This document shows positions 1-6,125 of a stretch of 8,789 nucleotides of DNA, piece by piece (the first letter of the stretch is position 1; every line of letters starts with the position of its first letter). The DNA is from Paracoccaceae bacterium (GTDB taxonomy: Bacteria > Pseudomonadota > Alphaproteobacteria > Rhodobacterales > Rhodobacteraceae). Below the pieces are notes generated by a model, which ran no database searches, was not told the origin of the DNA, and was given only the letters and a program-made list of their open reading frames with translations. The position numbers and the translations under genes are program-made. Location: contig JALQYS010000108.1 in assembly GCA_023254015.1 (NCBI GenBank), forward strand, positions 1 to 8,789, written 5' to 3'.

Positions 1-242
1 CTTATTCCATTGCCGATATGGCGATCTGGCCGTGGTATGGCGGGTTGGTTCTGGGCCGGGCCTATAATGCGGCAGAGTTCCTGGATGTTGCCTCTTACAA
101 GAATGTCGTGGCATGGGCCGAAAAGATCGACGCGCGCCCGGCGGTCAAGCGGGGCCGGATGGTCAACAAGAATTGGGGGGATGAGGCTGAACAGGTGCCG
201 AACCGCCACTCTGCCGCCGATTTTGCGGGCAAGGCTGTGTAA
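1..242 (+). CDS. yghU: Glutathione S-transferase, YghU type (3' end only)
   Basis: Only the C-terminal part is present; the first complete codon is at position 3 and the reading frame is open to the left edge. About 79 residues are visible, beginning YSIADMAIWPWYGG and containing EFLDVASYKNV, ARPAVKRGRMVN and a terminal RHSAADF segment. This is, from memory of the family, the C-terminal helical domain of E. coli YghU, a glutathione-dependent disulfide-bond oxidoreductase of the GST superfamily (Nu-class-like). The SIADMAIWPW stretch is the conserved N-capping/hydrophobic-core motif of GST C-terminal domains. The enzyme is expected to be cytosolic and to act on disulfides or organic peroxides using glutathione. 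The glutathione-binding thioredoxin-like domain lies outside the window, so activity cannot be judged. The gene converges on gdhA, with a strong terminator between them. Confidence 0.9.
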   Translation, partial: YSIADMAIWPWYGGLVLGRAYNAAEFLDVASYKNVVAWAEKIDARPAVKRGRMVNKNWGDEAEQVPNRHSAADFAGKAV

Positions 243-260
243 GGCCTGATCCGGATGATG

Positions 261-287
261 TTTGCGGGGCCTGCGCGGCCCCGCAAA
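261..287. terminator. Bidirectional terminator between yghU and gdhA
   Basis: The arms TTTGCGGGGCC (261-271) and GGCCCCGCAAA (277-287) are perfectly complementary over 11 bp around a 5-base loop, TGCGC. The stem begins with T residues and ends with A residues, so it reads as a GC-rich hairpin with a short U-run on either strand. It lies 18 bases after the yghU stop and 13 bases beyond the gdhA stop, the right place to serve both convergent genes. Confidence 0.82.
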
Positions 288-300
288 TCTGATGGTCGGC

Positions 301-1656
301 TCAGATCACGCCCAGCATCCGCATGGCTTCGGCCACGCGGACGAACCCGGCGATGTTGGCCCCCAGAACGTAATCGCCCGGCGCACCGTATTCTTCGGCG
401 GTTGCATGGCAGGTGTCATGGATGTTGCGCATGATGGTGGCCAGACGCGCCTCGGTCTGCTCGAAGGTCCAGCTGTCGCGGCTGGCGTTCTGCTGCATTT
501 CCAGCGCCGAAGTCGCAACCCCGCCCGCATTGGCCGCCTTGCCCGGCGCGAAGAGGACGCCTGCCTGCTGGAAGGTACGGATCGCTTCGGGGGTCGAGGG
601 CATGTTGGCGCCTTCGCCCACCGCCATCACGCCGTTCTTGACCAGCGTTGCCGCATCCTTGCCGGACAATTCGTTCTGGGTGGCCGAGGGCATGGCCACG
701 TCGCAGGCCACATCCCAGATCGACCCCTTGTCGGCCGGCACGAAATGCACGCCCGGGCCGCGCAGCTTGGCATATTCCGAAATGCGCTGGCGGCGCACAT
801 CCTTGACCTCTTTCAGCAGCGCCAGATCGATCCCGGCCTCGTCCACGACATAGCCGCTGGAATCCGAACAGGCGATGACTTTGCCGCCGAAGGACTGCAC
901 CTTTTCGATGGTATAGATCGCCACATTGCCCGAACCGGACACGACCACCCGCTTGCCGTCAAAGGATGTGCCCTTGGTCTGCAGCATGGCCTGCACGAAA
1001 TAGGTGTTGCCATAGCCCGTCGCCTCAGTCCGCGCGCGCGAGCCGCCATAGGCCAGCGCCTTGCCGGTGAACACGCCGGCCTCATAGCGGTTGTTCAGGC
1101 GCTTGTATTGGCCGAACATGTAGCCGATCTCGCGCCCGCCCACGCCGATATCGCCGGCCGGCACGTCGGTCTGATCGCCCAGATGGCGGTGCAGCTCGGT
1201 CATCAACGACTGGCAGAAGCGCATGATCTCGCCATCCGACTTGCCCTTGGGATCAAAGTCGGACCCGCCCTTGCCGCCGCCAATCGGCATGCCGGTCAGC
1301 GCGTTCTTGAAGGTCTGCTCAAAGCCGAGGAACTTGATGATCCCGACATTGACCGAGGGGTGAAAGCGCATGCCGCCCTTGTAAGGACCGATGGCCGAGT
1401 TGAACTGCACCCGGAAGCCCCGGTTGATCTGCACGCGACCCTTGTCGTCCACCCACGGAATCCGGAAGATGATCTGCCGCTCGGGTTCGCAGATCCGCTC
1501 GATCAGGGCCTGATCCAGATAGTCGGGGTGCTTGGCGACGACGCGGCCAAGGCTTTCCAGAACTTCATGCACAGCCTGGTGGAATTCCGGCTCACCCGCG
1601 TTGCGGCGGGTCACCTCGGCAAGGATGGGCTGAAGCTTTTCATCAATCGAGTTCAT
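301..1656 (-). CDS. gdhA: NADP-type glutamate dehydrogenase
   Basis: The protein (451 aa) is the hexameric ~450-residue glutamate dehydrogenase that makes L-glutamate from 2-oxoglutarate and ammonia with NADPH. It aligns by eye to E. coli GdhA from end to end. Visible signatures are PYKGGMRFHPS (91-101), the catalytic-lysine loop GGGKGGSDF (126-134, Lys129), PAGDIGVGGRE (167-176, Asp169), the nucleotide-binding GSGNVA (241-246) and the C-terminal GANIAGF. The length is normal for the family. I place the start at the ATG at 1654-1656 (MNSIDEKLQ): GAAAGA lies six bases upstream as a plausible ribosome site. An in-frame TTG at 1672-1674 would add six residues but has no better site. Transcription must begin in the 1657-1973 gap, which holds several inverted repeats. 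NADP preference is inferred from family membership, not from specificity residues. Confidence 0.96.
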   Translation of the reverse strand: MNSIDEKLQPILAEVTRRNAGEPEFHQAVHEVLESLGRVVAKHPDYLDQALIERICEPERQIIFRIPWVDDKGRVQINRGFRVQFNSAIGPYKGGMRFHPSVNVGIIKFLGFEQTFKNALTGMPIGGGKGGSDFDPKGKSDGEIMRFCQSLMTELHRHLGDQTDVPAGDIGVGGREIGYMFGQYKRLNNRYEAGVFTGKALAYGGSRARTEATGYGNTYFVQAMLQTKGTSFDGKRVVVSGSGNVAIYTIEKVQSFGGKVIACSDSSGYVVDEAGIDLALLKEVKDVRRQRISEYAKLRGPGVHFVPADKGSIWDVACDVAMPSATQNELSGKDAATLVKNGVMAVGEGANMPSTPEAIRTFQQAGVLFAPGKAANAGGVATSALEMQQNASRDSWTFEQTEARLATIMRNIHDTCHATAEEYGAPGDYVLGANIAGFVRVAEAMRMLGVI

Positions 1657-1692
1657 CGGGGATCTTTCATGCAAGGGCTTGTCTGCTTACAG

Positions 1693-1738
1693 ATTGCTCA
1701 GTTAGATCAATTACTGGGCAATTTGAACGGCAAATTGC
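1693..1738. promoter_or_regulatory. Nested inverted repeats, candidate operator upstream of gdhA
   Basis: Two inverted repeats share bases. ATTGCTCAGT (1693-1702) pairs with ACTGGGCAAT (1713-1722) at nine of ten positions, around a 10-base spacer. GCAATTTG (1718-1725) pairs perfectly with CAAATTGC (1731-1738) around AACGG. The outcome is three ATTGC-type half-sites in alternating orientation, at 1693, 1718 (reverse) and 1734. The block ends about 37 bases upstream of the gdhA start codon, where a repressor or activator would act. The second repeat contains a T-N11-A arrangement, as LysR-type regulators often recognise, but no regulator gene lies nearby, so the protein is unknown. Confidence 0.4.
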
Positions 1739-1812
1739 TGCATTTTTATGCGAAAATGACTGATCAGGGGCGAACGGGGCCGATTGGGCCGCGTGAAAAT
1801 GTCGCAGGAAAG

Positions 1813-1830
1813 CCCGGCCCCGTCGCCGGG
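1813..1830 (-). terminator. GC-rich hairpin followed by T-run on the minus strand
   Basis: CCCGGC (1813-1818) pairs with GCCGGG (1825-1830) around a 6-base loop. Read on the minus strand the stem is followed by CTTTCC. This resembles a weak intrinsic terminator for minus-strand transcription, lying between the oxidase gene and gdhA. It could instead be only a GC-rich accident or a leader structure; no supported minus-strand gene precedes it. Confidence 0.25.
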
Positions 1831-1973
1831 TCGGGCGCGAACCATCGCCGCCACTCAGCGATTCTCGGCGGCCCGGCGGGCGGTCAAAGCCTGCGCCACC
1901 GCATTTCCCCCCCGTGACAGGCCCACATGAATCGGGTAAAGCCCGAGGAAACGCGACAGGAAGGACGTTTCAA

Positions 1974-2108
1974 ATGGCTGAACACAAGCAAGGTTCGATG
2001 GACATCCGCGCTCAGGAAAAGACCTTTGCCGGCTTCGTGAAGATGAGCATGTGGGTCGCCGGGCTTGCGATCGCCGTGCTGGTCTTCCTCGCCCTCGCCA
2101 ACGCCTGA
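1974..2108 (+). CDS. ctaH: aa3-type cytochrome c oxidase subunit IV
   Basis: This 44-residue protein is the small fourth subunit of alphaproteobacterial aa3-type cytochrome c oxidase. It opens with a short polar cytoplasmic segment containing MDIRAQEKTFAGFVK (residues 9-23), followed by one membrane helix at about residues 25-42 (WVAGLAIAVLVFLALA). From memory this closely resembles Paracoccus CtaH, which is about 50 residues with the same motif and the same ending. The subunit packs against the oxidase core; its loss in Paracoccus is reported to have little effect on activity. The ATG at 1974 has a strong ribosome site, AGGAAGGA (1958-1965), eight bases upstream. A longer GTG reading (from 1914) would put this site inside the coding region and is unlikely. 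The lipoprotein gene follows 32 bases later on the same strand. The other oxidase subunit genes are not in the window. Confidence 0.9.
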   Translation: MAEHKQGSMDIRAQEKTFAGFVKMSMWVAGLAIAVLVFLALANA

Positions 2109-2140
2109 GTTCTTTCACCAGTTACAGACGGACCGGGTCC

Positions 2141-2797
2141 ATGTTGCGCAAATCGCTTGCCCGCAATGCCTTTGCCCTCATGGCCTGCGGGCTTCTGATC
2201 GGCTGCGGTGGAGGTGGCACAGCCTCTGCCCCCTCTGCCTCTGACGCGGCCATTCAGGCGGCCCGCTATGTTGACGATGACCCGCCTTCGGTGACGCTGT
2301 TCACCGTGGTCAACAACCGCACCGGCGCGGGCGCGCATTCAGGGCTGCTCATCAACGGATCAGAGCGGGTGCTCTTTGATCCGGCTGGCAGCTTCTACCA
2401 CCCCCGCCTGCCCGAGCGCGGCGACATGCACCATGGCATGTCCGACCGGATGGTGGCCTTCTACATCGACTATCACGCCCGCGAGACCTATCGCGTGATC
2501 GAACAGACGGTGCCCGTCTCGCCGGGCGTTGCCGAACTGGTGCTGGCGCGGGCCAGGGCGCGCGGGGCGGTGGCGAAATCCTTCTGCGCCAATTCGATCT
2601 CGGGCATTCTGCGCGACGTGCCGGGCTTTGAGACCATCGGCTCCACCATGTTCCCGAACCGGTTGTCGGCAGATTTCGCGCAGCTTCCGGGCGTGACCAC
2701 CCGGACGATCACCGACGACGACGCCGATGACAACCATGGCGTCCTGCTGATCGATCCGGTCAAGGAAGAGCCGACGATCACCGTCGCCAACCACTGA
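2141..2797 (+). CDS. Lipoprotein of unknown function, possible permuted papain-like fold
   Basis: The protein has 218 residues. It starts with a lipoprotein signal peptide: MLRKSLARN, a hydrophobic stretch, then the lipobox LIGC with Cys22 as the lipid-bearing residue. Gly, not Asp, at +2 favours the outer membrane. A short Gly/Ala/Ser linker follows. The body contains GAGAHSGLLI (His66), RVLFDPAGSF (76-85) and KSFCANSISGIL (Cys149), then an acidic run near 192-197. A His followed about 80 residues later by a Cys at the head of a helix is the order seen in circularly permuted NlpC/P60/LRAT-like cysteine hydrolases or acyltransferases. That assignment is my inference; I do not recognise the family by name. 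The ATG at 2141 is chosen because the signal peptide begins there; the upstream ribosome site is weak. It probably shares a transcript with the oxidase subunit gene and ends directly against azlD. Confidence 0.72.
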   Translation: MLRKSLARNAFALMACGLLIGCGGGGTASAPSASDAAIQAARYVDDDPPSVTLFTVVNNRTGAGAHSGLLINGSERVLFDPAGSFYHPRLPERGDMHHGMSDRMVAFYIDYHARETYRVIEQTVPVSPGVAELVLARARARGAVAKSFCANSISGILRDVPGFETIGSTMFPNRLSADFAQLPGVTTRTITDDDADDNHGVLLIDPVKEEPTITVANH

Positions 2798-3124
2798 TCA
2801 GCCAATCACCTGCGGCAGCAGGTAAAAGGCCGCGCCCCCGGCGGCGATGGCGGCGATCATGTTGCGGCTAAGGATGCCGGCCAGCAAGGTGATCGCCACC
2901 GTGCCCAGCCGCACCGGATCGGGGCTGCCGCCAGTGGCGGGCGGCCACAGCACCGCAGGCGCGACCAGCGCGGGCAGAACCGCCACCGCCGTATAGCGCA
3001 GGGCGCGCACCATCCACAAAGGCAGCGGGCGGTTGCCAAGGATGCCCAGAAACGAAAACCGGATCAGATAGGTGCAAAGCCCCAGTACCACGATCACAAT
3101 CCAGAAGGTCGTGCGGTCGATCAT
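2798..3124 (-). CDS. azlD: Branched-chain amino acid exporter small subunit, AzlD family
   Basis: The 108-residue protein is a small hydrophobic membrane protein with about four helices: residues 7-28, a segment around RALRYTAVAVLPALVAP (41-57), one near 74-86, and a C-terminal helix. The opening TFWIVIVVLGLCTYLIRFS and the LRYTAVAVLPALVAP segment are typical of AzlD. With AzlC it forms a two-component exporter of branched-chain amino acids and their analogues (in Corynebacterium the equivalent pair is BrnFE). Its ATG (3122-3124) overlaps the azlC stop in an ATGA, indicating translational coupling. It ends tail-to-tail with the lipoprotein gene with no intervening base. An open frame continuing far upstream past the start across azlC and mobA is only a high-GC shadow. 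Confidence 0.9.
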   Translation of the reverse strand: MIDRTTFWIVIVVLGLCTYLIRFSFLGILGNRPLPLWMVRALRYTAVAVLPALVAPAVLWPPATGGSPDPVRLGTVAITLLAGILSRNMIAAIAAGGAAFYLLPQVIG

Positions 3125-3819
3125 CTGCGCTCCTTCCAGCTTTCCGCCACGGCCCCGGCCGCCATGCCTGCCGCCGCTCCGATCAGGAGACCCGTGCCAT
3201 AGGGCATGGCCCAAAGCATGAGCGTCAGCCCGACCGACACCACCATCGCCACCCCATGCGGCAGGCTGCGCAGCATGGCCGCCGTCATGCCGATGAAGGT
3301 GATTGGCATGGCAAAATCCAGCCCCCAGCTTTCGGGCACGGCCCGGCCCATTTGTGCCCCGACCGCCGTCGAGATGTTCCAGATCACGGTGATCGGGGCG
3401 ACGGTGCCGAAGAAATAAGCAATTCGCTCGGACAAGCCCATCTCGGCGCGCTTTTCGAACTCGGCCAGAGACAGGGCAAAGCTTTGATCCACCAGGAAAT
3501 AGGCAATCGTCGCCCGGATGCCCAAGGGTGCTCCGCCCAGATGCGGGGTCAGCGCCACGGAATACATCATCATCCGCAGGTTCACCGCAAGGCCGGTGGC
3601 CAGGATGACCAGCAAGGGCGCCTGATCCTGCATCAGCTGCAGCGCGGCCAGTTGGCTGGCCCCGGCAAAGACCGCGACCGAAAAGACCTGGGTTTCCCAA
3701 GGGCCAAGCCCGGCCTCGGCCGACAGGACGCCGAACAGCATGGCGAAGGGGATGATCACCACGAAGAAGGGCAGCGCATGGGCTGCGCCACGAAGGAAGG
3801 CCTTGCGGGAATTGGGCAT
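3121..3819 (-). CDS. azlC: Branched-chain amino acid exporter large subunit, AzlC family
   Basis: The 232-residue protein is an integral membrane permease of the AzlC family, the large subunit of the AzlCD exporter. Family signatures are visible: FFVVIIPFAMLFGVLSAEAG near the N-terminus, VFAGASQLAALQLM, and TGLAVNLRMMMYSVALTPHL. Several further hydrophobic helices follow, and a short charged C-terminus ends in SWKERR. The length is normal for the family. I use the ATG at 3817-3819 (MPNSRKAF); an in-frame TTG at 3829-3831 would add four residues, and neither start has a clear ribosome site. The last base triplet overlaps the azlD start. It is transcribed divergently from mobA across a 73-base gap. 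No Lrp-type regulator, often found next to azlCD, is present here. Confidence 0.93.
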   Translation of the reverse strand: MPNSRKAFLRGAAHALPFFVVIIPFAMLFGVLSAEAGLGPWETQVFSVAVFAGASQLAALQLMQDQAPLLVILATGLAVNLRMMMYSVALTPHLGGAPLGIRATIAYFLVDQSFALSLAEFEKRAEMGLSERIAYFFGTVAPITVIWNISTAVGAQMGRAVPESWGLDFAMPITFIGMTAAMLRSLPHGVAMVVSVGLTLMLWAMPYGTGLLIGAAAGMAAGAVAESWKERR

Positions 3820-3892
3820 CTGACGGGGCAAACCGCTTGTCGGGACAGGGCCCAGCGCTTACGGCTTTCTCAGGCAAAGGAAAAGGGGCGGG

Positions 3893-4486
3893 ATGCGGAT
3901 CTTCGGGGTGATCCTTGCGGGCGGTCAGGGCCGGCGCATGGGCGGGGCTGACAAGGGGATGCTGCCGCTGGCAGGCCGTCCGCTGGTGTCGCATGTGCTG
4001 GAGCGGCTGGAGCCGCAGGTGGAACGTGTGGCCATCTCGGCCAATGGGGTGGCCGGGCGCTTTGCCCTTGGGGTGCCGGTGCTGGCCGATCAGGGCGGCG
4101 CGGGGCCCCTGGCGGGGATCTGCGCCGCCTTGGACTGGGCCGCACCCATGGGGGCGACGGCGGTGCTGAGCGTGCCGGTCGATGCGCCCTTTCTGCCCGG
4201 CGATCTGTGTCCCCGGCTGTGCCTTGCCGCCGAGACGGCGCCCGAAGGGCTGGCGATTGCACAGGCCGGCGGGCGCGACCATCCGACCTTTGGCCTCTGG
4301 CCGGTTTCCCTGCTGGAGCCGCTGCGCGCCTTTCTGGCCTCGGGCGCAAAGCCCAAGGTGATGGATTTCGCCCGTGCGCACGGGGCGGTTGCCGCGGCCT
4401 TTGCCGATGCGCTGGCCTTTGAAAACCTGAACACCCCCGAGGATCTGGCCCGCGCCGAGACCCTGCTGCGCGGCCCGCAGGCATGA
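3893..4486 (+). CDS. mobA: Molybdenum cofactor guanylyltransferase
   Basis: The 197-residue cytosolic enzyme transfers GMP from GTP to molybdopterin-bound molybdenum, making the bis-MGD cofactor used by DMSO reductase-family enzymes such as formate dehydrogenase and nitrate reductase. The nucleotide-binding signature LAGGQGRRMGGADKG lies at residues 8-22. GPLAG (71-75) contacts guanine in this family, and PVDAPF (95-100) supplies the metal-binding Asp97. RDHPTFGLW and FENLNTPEDL (177-185) are also typical of MobA. Length is normal. The ATG at 3893 follows a purine-rich ribosome site, GGAAAAGGGG. It is the first gene of a three-gene operon; its stop overlaps the next start in an ATGA. No mobB or molybdoenzyme gene is in the window. 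Confidence 0.95.
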   Translation: MRIFGVILAGGQGRRMGGADKGMLPLAGRPLVSHVLERLEPQVERVAISANGVAGRFALGVPVLADQGGAGPLAGICAALDWAAPMGATAVLSVPVDAPFLPGDLCPRLCLAAETAPEGLAIAQAGGRDHPTFGLWPVSLLEPLRAFLASGAKPKVMDFARAHGAVAAAFADALAFENLNTPEDLARAETLLRGPQA

Positions 4487-5346
4487 CGGGCCTTGACCGC
4501 GTGATCGTGGCGGATTGGTCAGCCTCGGGTCAGCCCTCGCCGGCCCGGCCAACCGCCAATGCGATCTGGATCGGTCAGGCCGATGCGCGCGGGGTAGAGA
4601 CCCGCTATTTCCGCACAAGGGCCGCCGCCGAAGCCCATCTGGCGCAGGCCATCGCCGAAAACCGCGGGCGGTTGCTGATCGGGTTCGATTTTCCGATGGG
4701 CTATCCGGAAGGCTTTGCCGCACGGCTGACTGGGCAGGCGGATGCCCGATCGGTCTGGGGTTGGCTGGCCGGGGCACTGACCGACACTGACCTGAACCAC
4801 AACAACCGCTTTGAGATCGCCGCCCGGATCAACGCGCAGATCGGGGGGCCGATCGGGCGGCCAGGGCCGTTCTGGGGCCGCCCGCGCGGCCTTGCCCTGC
4901 CCGATCTGCCCGAGACCAAGACCGTCGATTACCCCGCCCTTGGTCTGGCCGAACGGCGACAGGTGGAAACCCTTGTGCCCCGCGCCCAGCCGGTCTGGAA
5001 ACTTTACACCACCGGGGCGGCCGGATCGCAGGGGCTGCTGGGTCAGGCGATGATCCACCGGCTGGCATCGCGTCCCGGCGTTGCGGTCTGGCCCTTTGAT
5101 CCGCCCGAGGCACCGGTGGTTCTGGCCGAGGTCTATCCGTCACTTCTGGCCCGCGCCGTGGCGGCGGACACCGCCCCGATCAAGGATGAGGCGCAGGTGC
5201 GGCTTCTGGCACGGGCGCTTTTTGCGCTGTCCCGCGCGGGCGGGCTGAGCGAGATGCTGGCCACGCGCGCAGGCACGGTGACCACCGAGGAGGGCTGGAT
5301 CCTGGGTGCAGGCCACGCTGACCGCCTGGCGGGGGCCCTGGCATGA
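4483..5346 (+). CDS. RNase H-fold-like protein of unknown function, coupled to mobA
   Basis: The 287-residue soluble protein has no signal peptide or membrane segment. It begins VIVADWSASG (Asp11), then carries LLIGFDFPMGYPEGF (Asp69), VVLAEVYPSLL (Glu216) and APIKDEAQVRLLARALFAL (Asp235). Acidic residues spaced this way, with a DxPxG-like turn, an EVYP motif and a KD-containing helix, recall the DUF429 group of predicted RNase H-like nucleases. That link is an inference from motifs, and no substrate is known. Its ATG overlaps the mobA stop, and its own stop overlaps the following GNAT gene, so all three should be translated together. From memory, relatives next to mobA in Rhodobacterales are sometimes labelled as molybdopterin guanine dinucleotide synthesis proteins; I see no MobB P-loop here, so that label rests on neighbourhood only. 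Confidence 0.8.
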   Translation: MTGLDRVIVADWSASGQPSPARPTANAIWIGQADARGVETRYFRTRAAAEAHLAQAIAENRGRLLIGFDFPMGYPEGFAARLTGQADARSVWGWLAGALTDTDLNHNNRFEIAARINAQIGGPIGRPGPFWGRPRGLALPDLPETKTVDYPALGLAERRQVETLVPRAQPVWKLYTTGAAGSQGLLGQAMIHRLASRPGVAVWPFDPPEAPVVLAEVYPSLLARAVAADTAPIKDEAQVRLLARALFALSRAGGLSEMLATRAGTVTTEEGWILGAGHADRLAGALA

Positions 5347-5957
5347 CGGTCCGCACCGGCCGGATCAGAATCGTGGCGGGCCTTCCCGCCCCGCTGCTGG
5401 ACGAGGCGGCGGCCCTTTATTGGCAGGCCTTTGGCGGCAAGCTGGGGCGGGTCATGGGGCCAGACGACCGGGCCTTGCGCTTTCTGCGCCGGGTCATTTG
5501 CCGCGATCATGCGCTGGTGGCGCTGGACGAAACCGGCGCGCTGCTGGGCCTTGCGGGGTTCAAGACGCCGCAAGGCAGCTTTGCCGGGGGCGATCTTTCG
5601 GACATGCGGGCGGTCTATGGCCTGTCGGGCCTGCTGTGGCGCGCCCCGTTGCTGGCACTTTTGTCGCGCGAGATCGACAATGACCGCTTTCTGCTGGACG
5701 GGCTTTGCGTGACCGCGCGGGCGCGGGGCCTTGGGATCGGCACCGCGCTGTTGTCGGCGATCGAGGAGGAGGCGCGCGCGCGCGGCTATGCCCATGTCCG
5801 GCTGGACGTGATCGACACGAACTGGCGCGCGCGGGCGCTTTATGACCGGCTGGGCTATCTGGCGGTCAAGACCGAGCGGCTGGGCCTGTTACGCCATGTG
5901 TTCGGCTTTGCTGCCGCCGTGACCATGGTCAAACCGCTGTCGCCGCAGGCATCCTGA
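5343..5957 (+). CDS. GNAT family N-acetyltransferase
   Basis: The 204-residue protein is a single-domain Gcn5-related acetyltransferase that moves an acetyl group from acetyl-CoA to an amine. The acetyl-CoA pyrophosphate loop is seen as RARGLGIGTALL (126-137), right after the beta-4 strand RFLLDGLCV. The beta-5 strand HVRLDVIDTN (Asn160) and the ALYDRLGY motif (165-172) complete the fold. The central part (about 85-110) has an extra hydrophobic helical stretch, LSGLLWRAPLLALL, so the substrate pocket may be lipophilic. The substrate cannot be read from sequence. The start ATG overlaps the preceding stop in an ATGA, making it the third gene of the mobA operon. A hairpin follows ten bases after the stop. 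Confidence 0.9.
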   Translation: MTVRTGRIRIVAGLPAPLLDEAAALYWQAFGGKLGRVMGPDDRALRFLRRVICRDHALVALDETGALLGLAGFKTPQGSFAGGDLSDMRAVYGLSGLLWRAPLLALLSREIDNDRFLLDGLCVTARARGLGIGTALLSAIEEEARARGYAHVRLDVIDTNWRARALYDRLGYLAVKTERLGLLRHVFGFAAAVTMVKPLSPQAS

Positions 5958-5966
5958 AAACAGCAT

Positions 5967-5991
5967 CGCCCCGCGGCCGGGCCACGGGGCG
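5967..5991 (+). terminator. Candidate terminator hairpin after the mobA operon
   Basis: CGCCCCG (5967-5973) pairs perfectly with CGGGGCG (5985-5991) around an 11-base loop, starting ten bases after the acetyltransferase stop codon. Position and stability fit a terminator, but no T-run follows, so it may act with Rho or only as an RNA 3'-end stabiliser. Confidence 0.45.
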
Positions 5992-6092
5992 TGCATGTCC
6001 TCCCGAGGATGCGGGTTCGGGCCTCCTCTCCCAGCCCCCGCGCGGGTATTCGTTGGCGTCCACCGTCAAGTGTGACGCTACGTCAGTCGTTC

Positions 6093-6109
6093 TGCCCGTT
6101 TTCCGGGCA
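6093..6109 (-). terminator. Candidate terminator hairpin after mcl1
   Basis: On the minus strand TGCCCG, loop GAAAA, CGGGCA forms a 6-bp stem about 17 bases beyond the mcl1 stop. The location suits the end of the mcl1 transcript. The stem is short and no T-run follows, so confidence is modest. Confidence 0.4.
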
Positions 6110-6125
6110 ATCTGTCAATGAGTCG

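Larger units (their letters stand above)
1657..1973. promoter_or_regulatory. Divergent intergenic region gdhA / cox subunit IV
   Basis: This 317-base gap has no gene I can support. The half nearest gdhA (about 1690-1770) is distinctly AT-richer than its surroundings and carries nested inverted repeats (listed separately), so it probably holds the gdhA promoter. I could not fix a convincing -35/-10 pair for either direction; TTGAAC (1723-1728) with a weak TATGCG (1747-1752) is the best plus-strand candidate. The half nearest the oxidase gene contains a GC hairpin (1813-1830), a minus-strand coding-like stretch that lacks a start, and a small leader hairpin (TCGGG 1932-1936 / CCCGA 1942-1946) just ahead of the ribosome site. 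Confidence 0.6.

Noticed and set aside
1690..1740. FnrL, sigma-54 or NtrC site upstream of gdhA
   Set aside because: I found no TTGAT-N4-ATCAA, TGGCAC-N5-TTGC or TGCACC-N5-GGTGCA arrangement in this region.
262..1917. Very long plus-strand open frame (551 codons) antisense to gdhA
   Set aside because: It mirrors the codons of a clearly conserved gene in GC-rich DNA, has low-complexity His/Gly/Ala/Arg composition and no recognisable domain.
1914..1973. GTG-initiated extension of the oxidase subunit IV gene
   Set aside because: It would place the strong ribosome site AGGAAGGA inside the coding region, and known subunit IV proteins begin close to the ATG at 1974.
2051..2140. N-terminal extension of the lipoprotein overlapping subunit IV
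   Set aside because: The added residues are Arg-rich shadow sequence; a proper lipoprotein signal peptide begins at the ATG at 2141.
3125..4777. Long minus-strand open frame joined to azlD, running across azlC, mobA and the RNase H-like gene
   Set aside because: Its sequence is Arg/Pro/Gly-rich shadow translation; real genes with clear motifs occupy the other frames, and only the segment from 3124 down to 2798 is AzlD.
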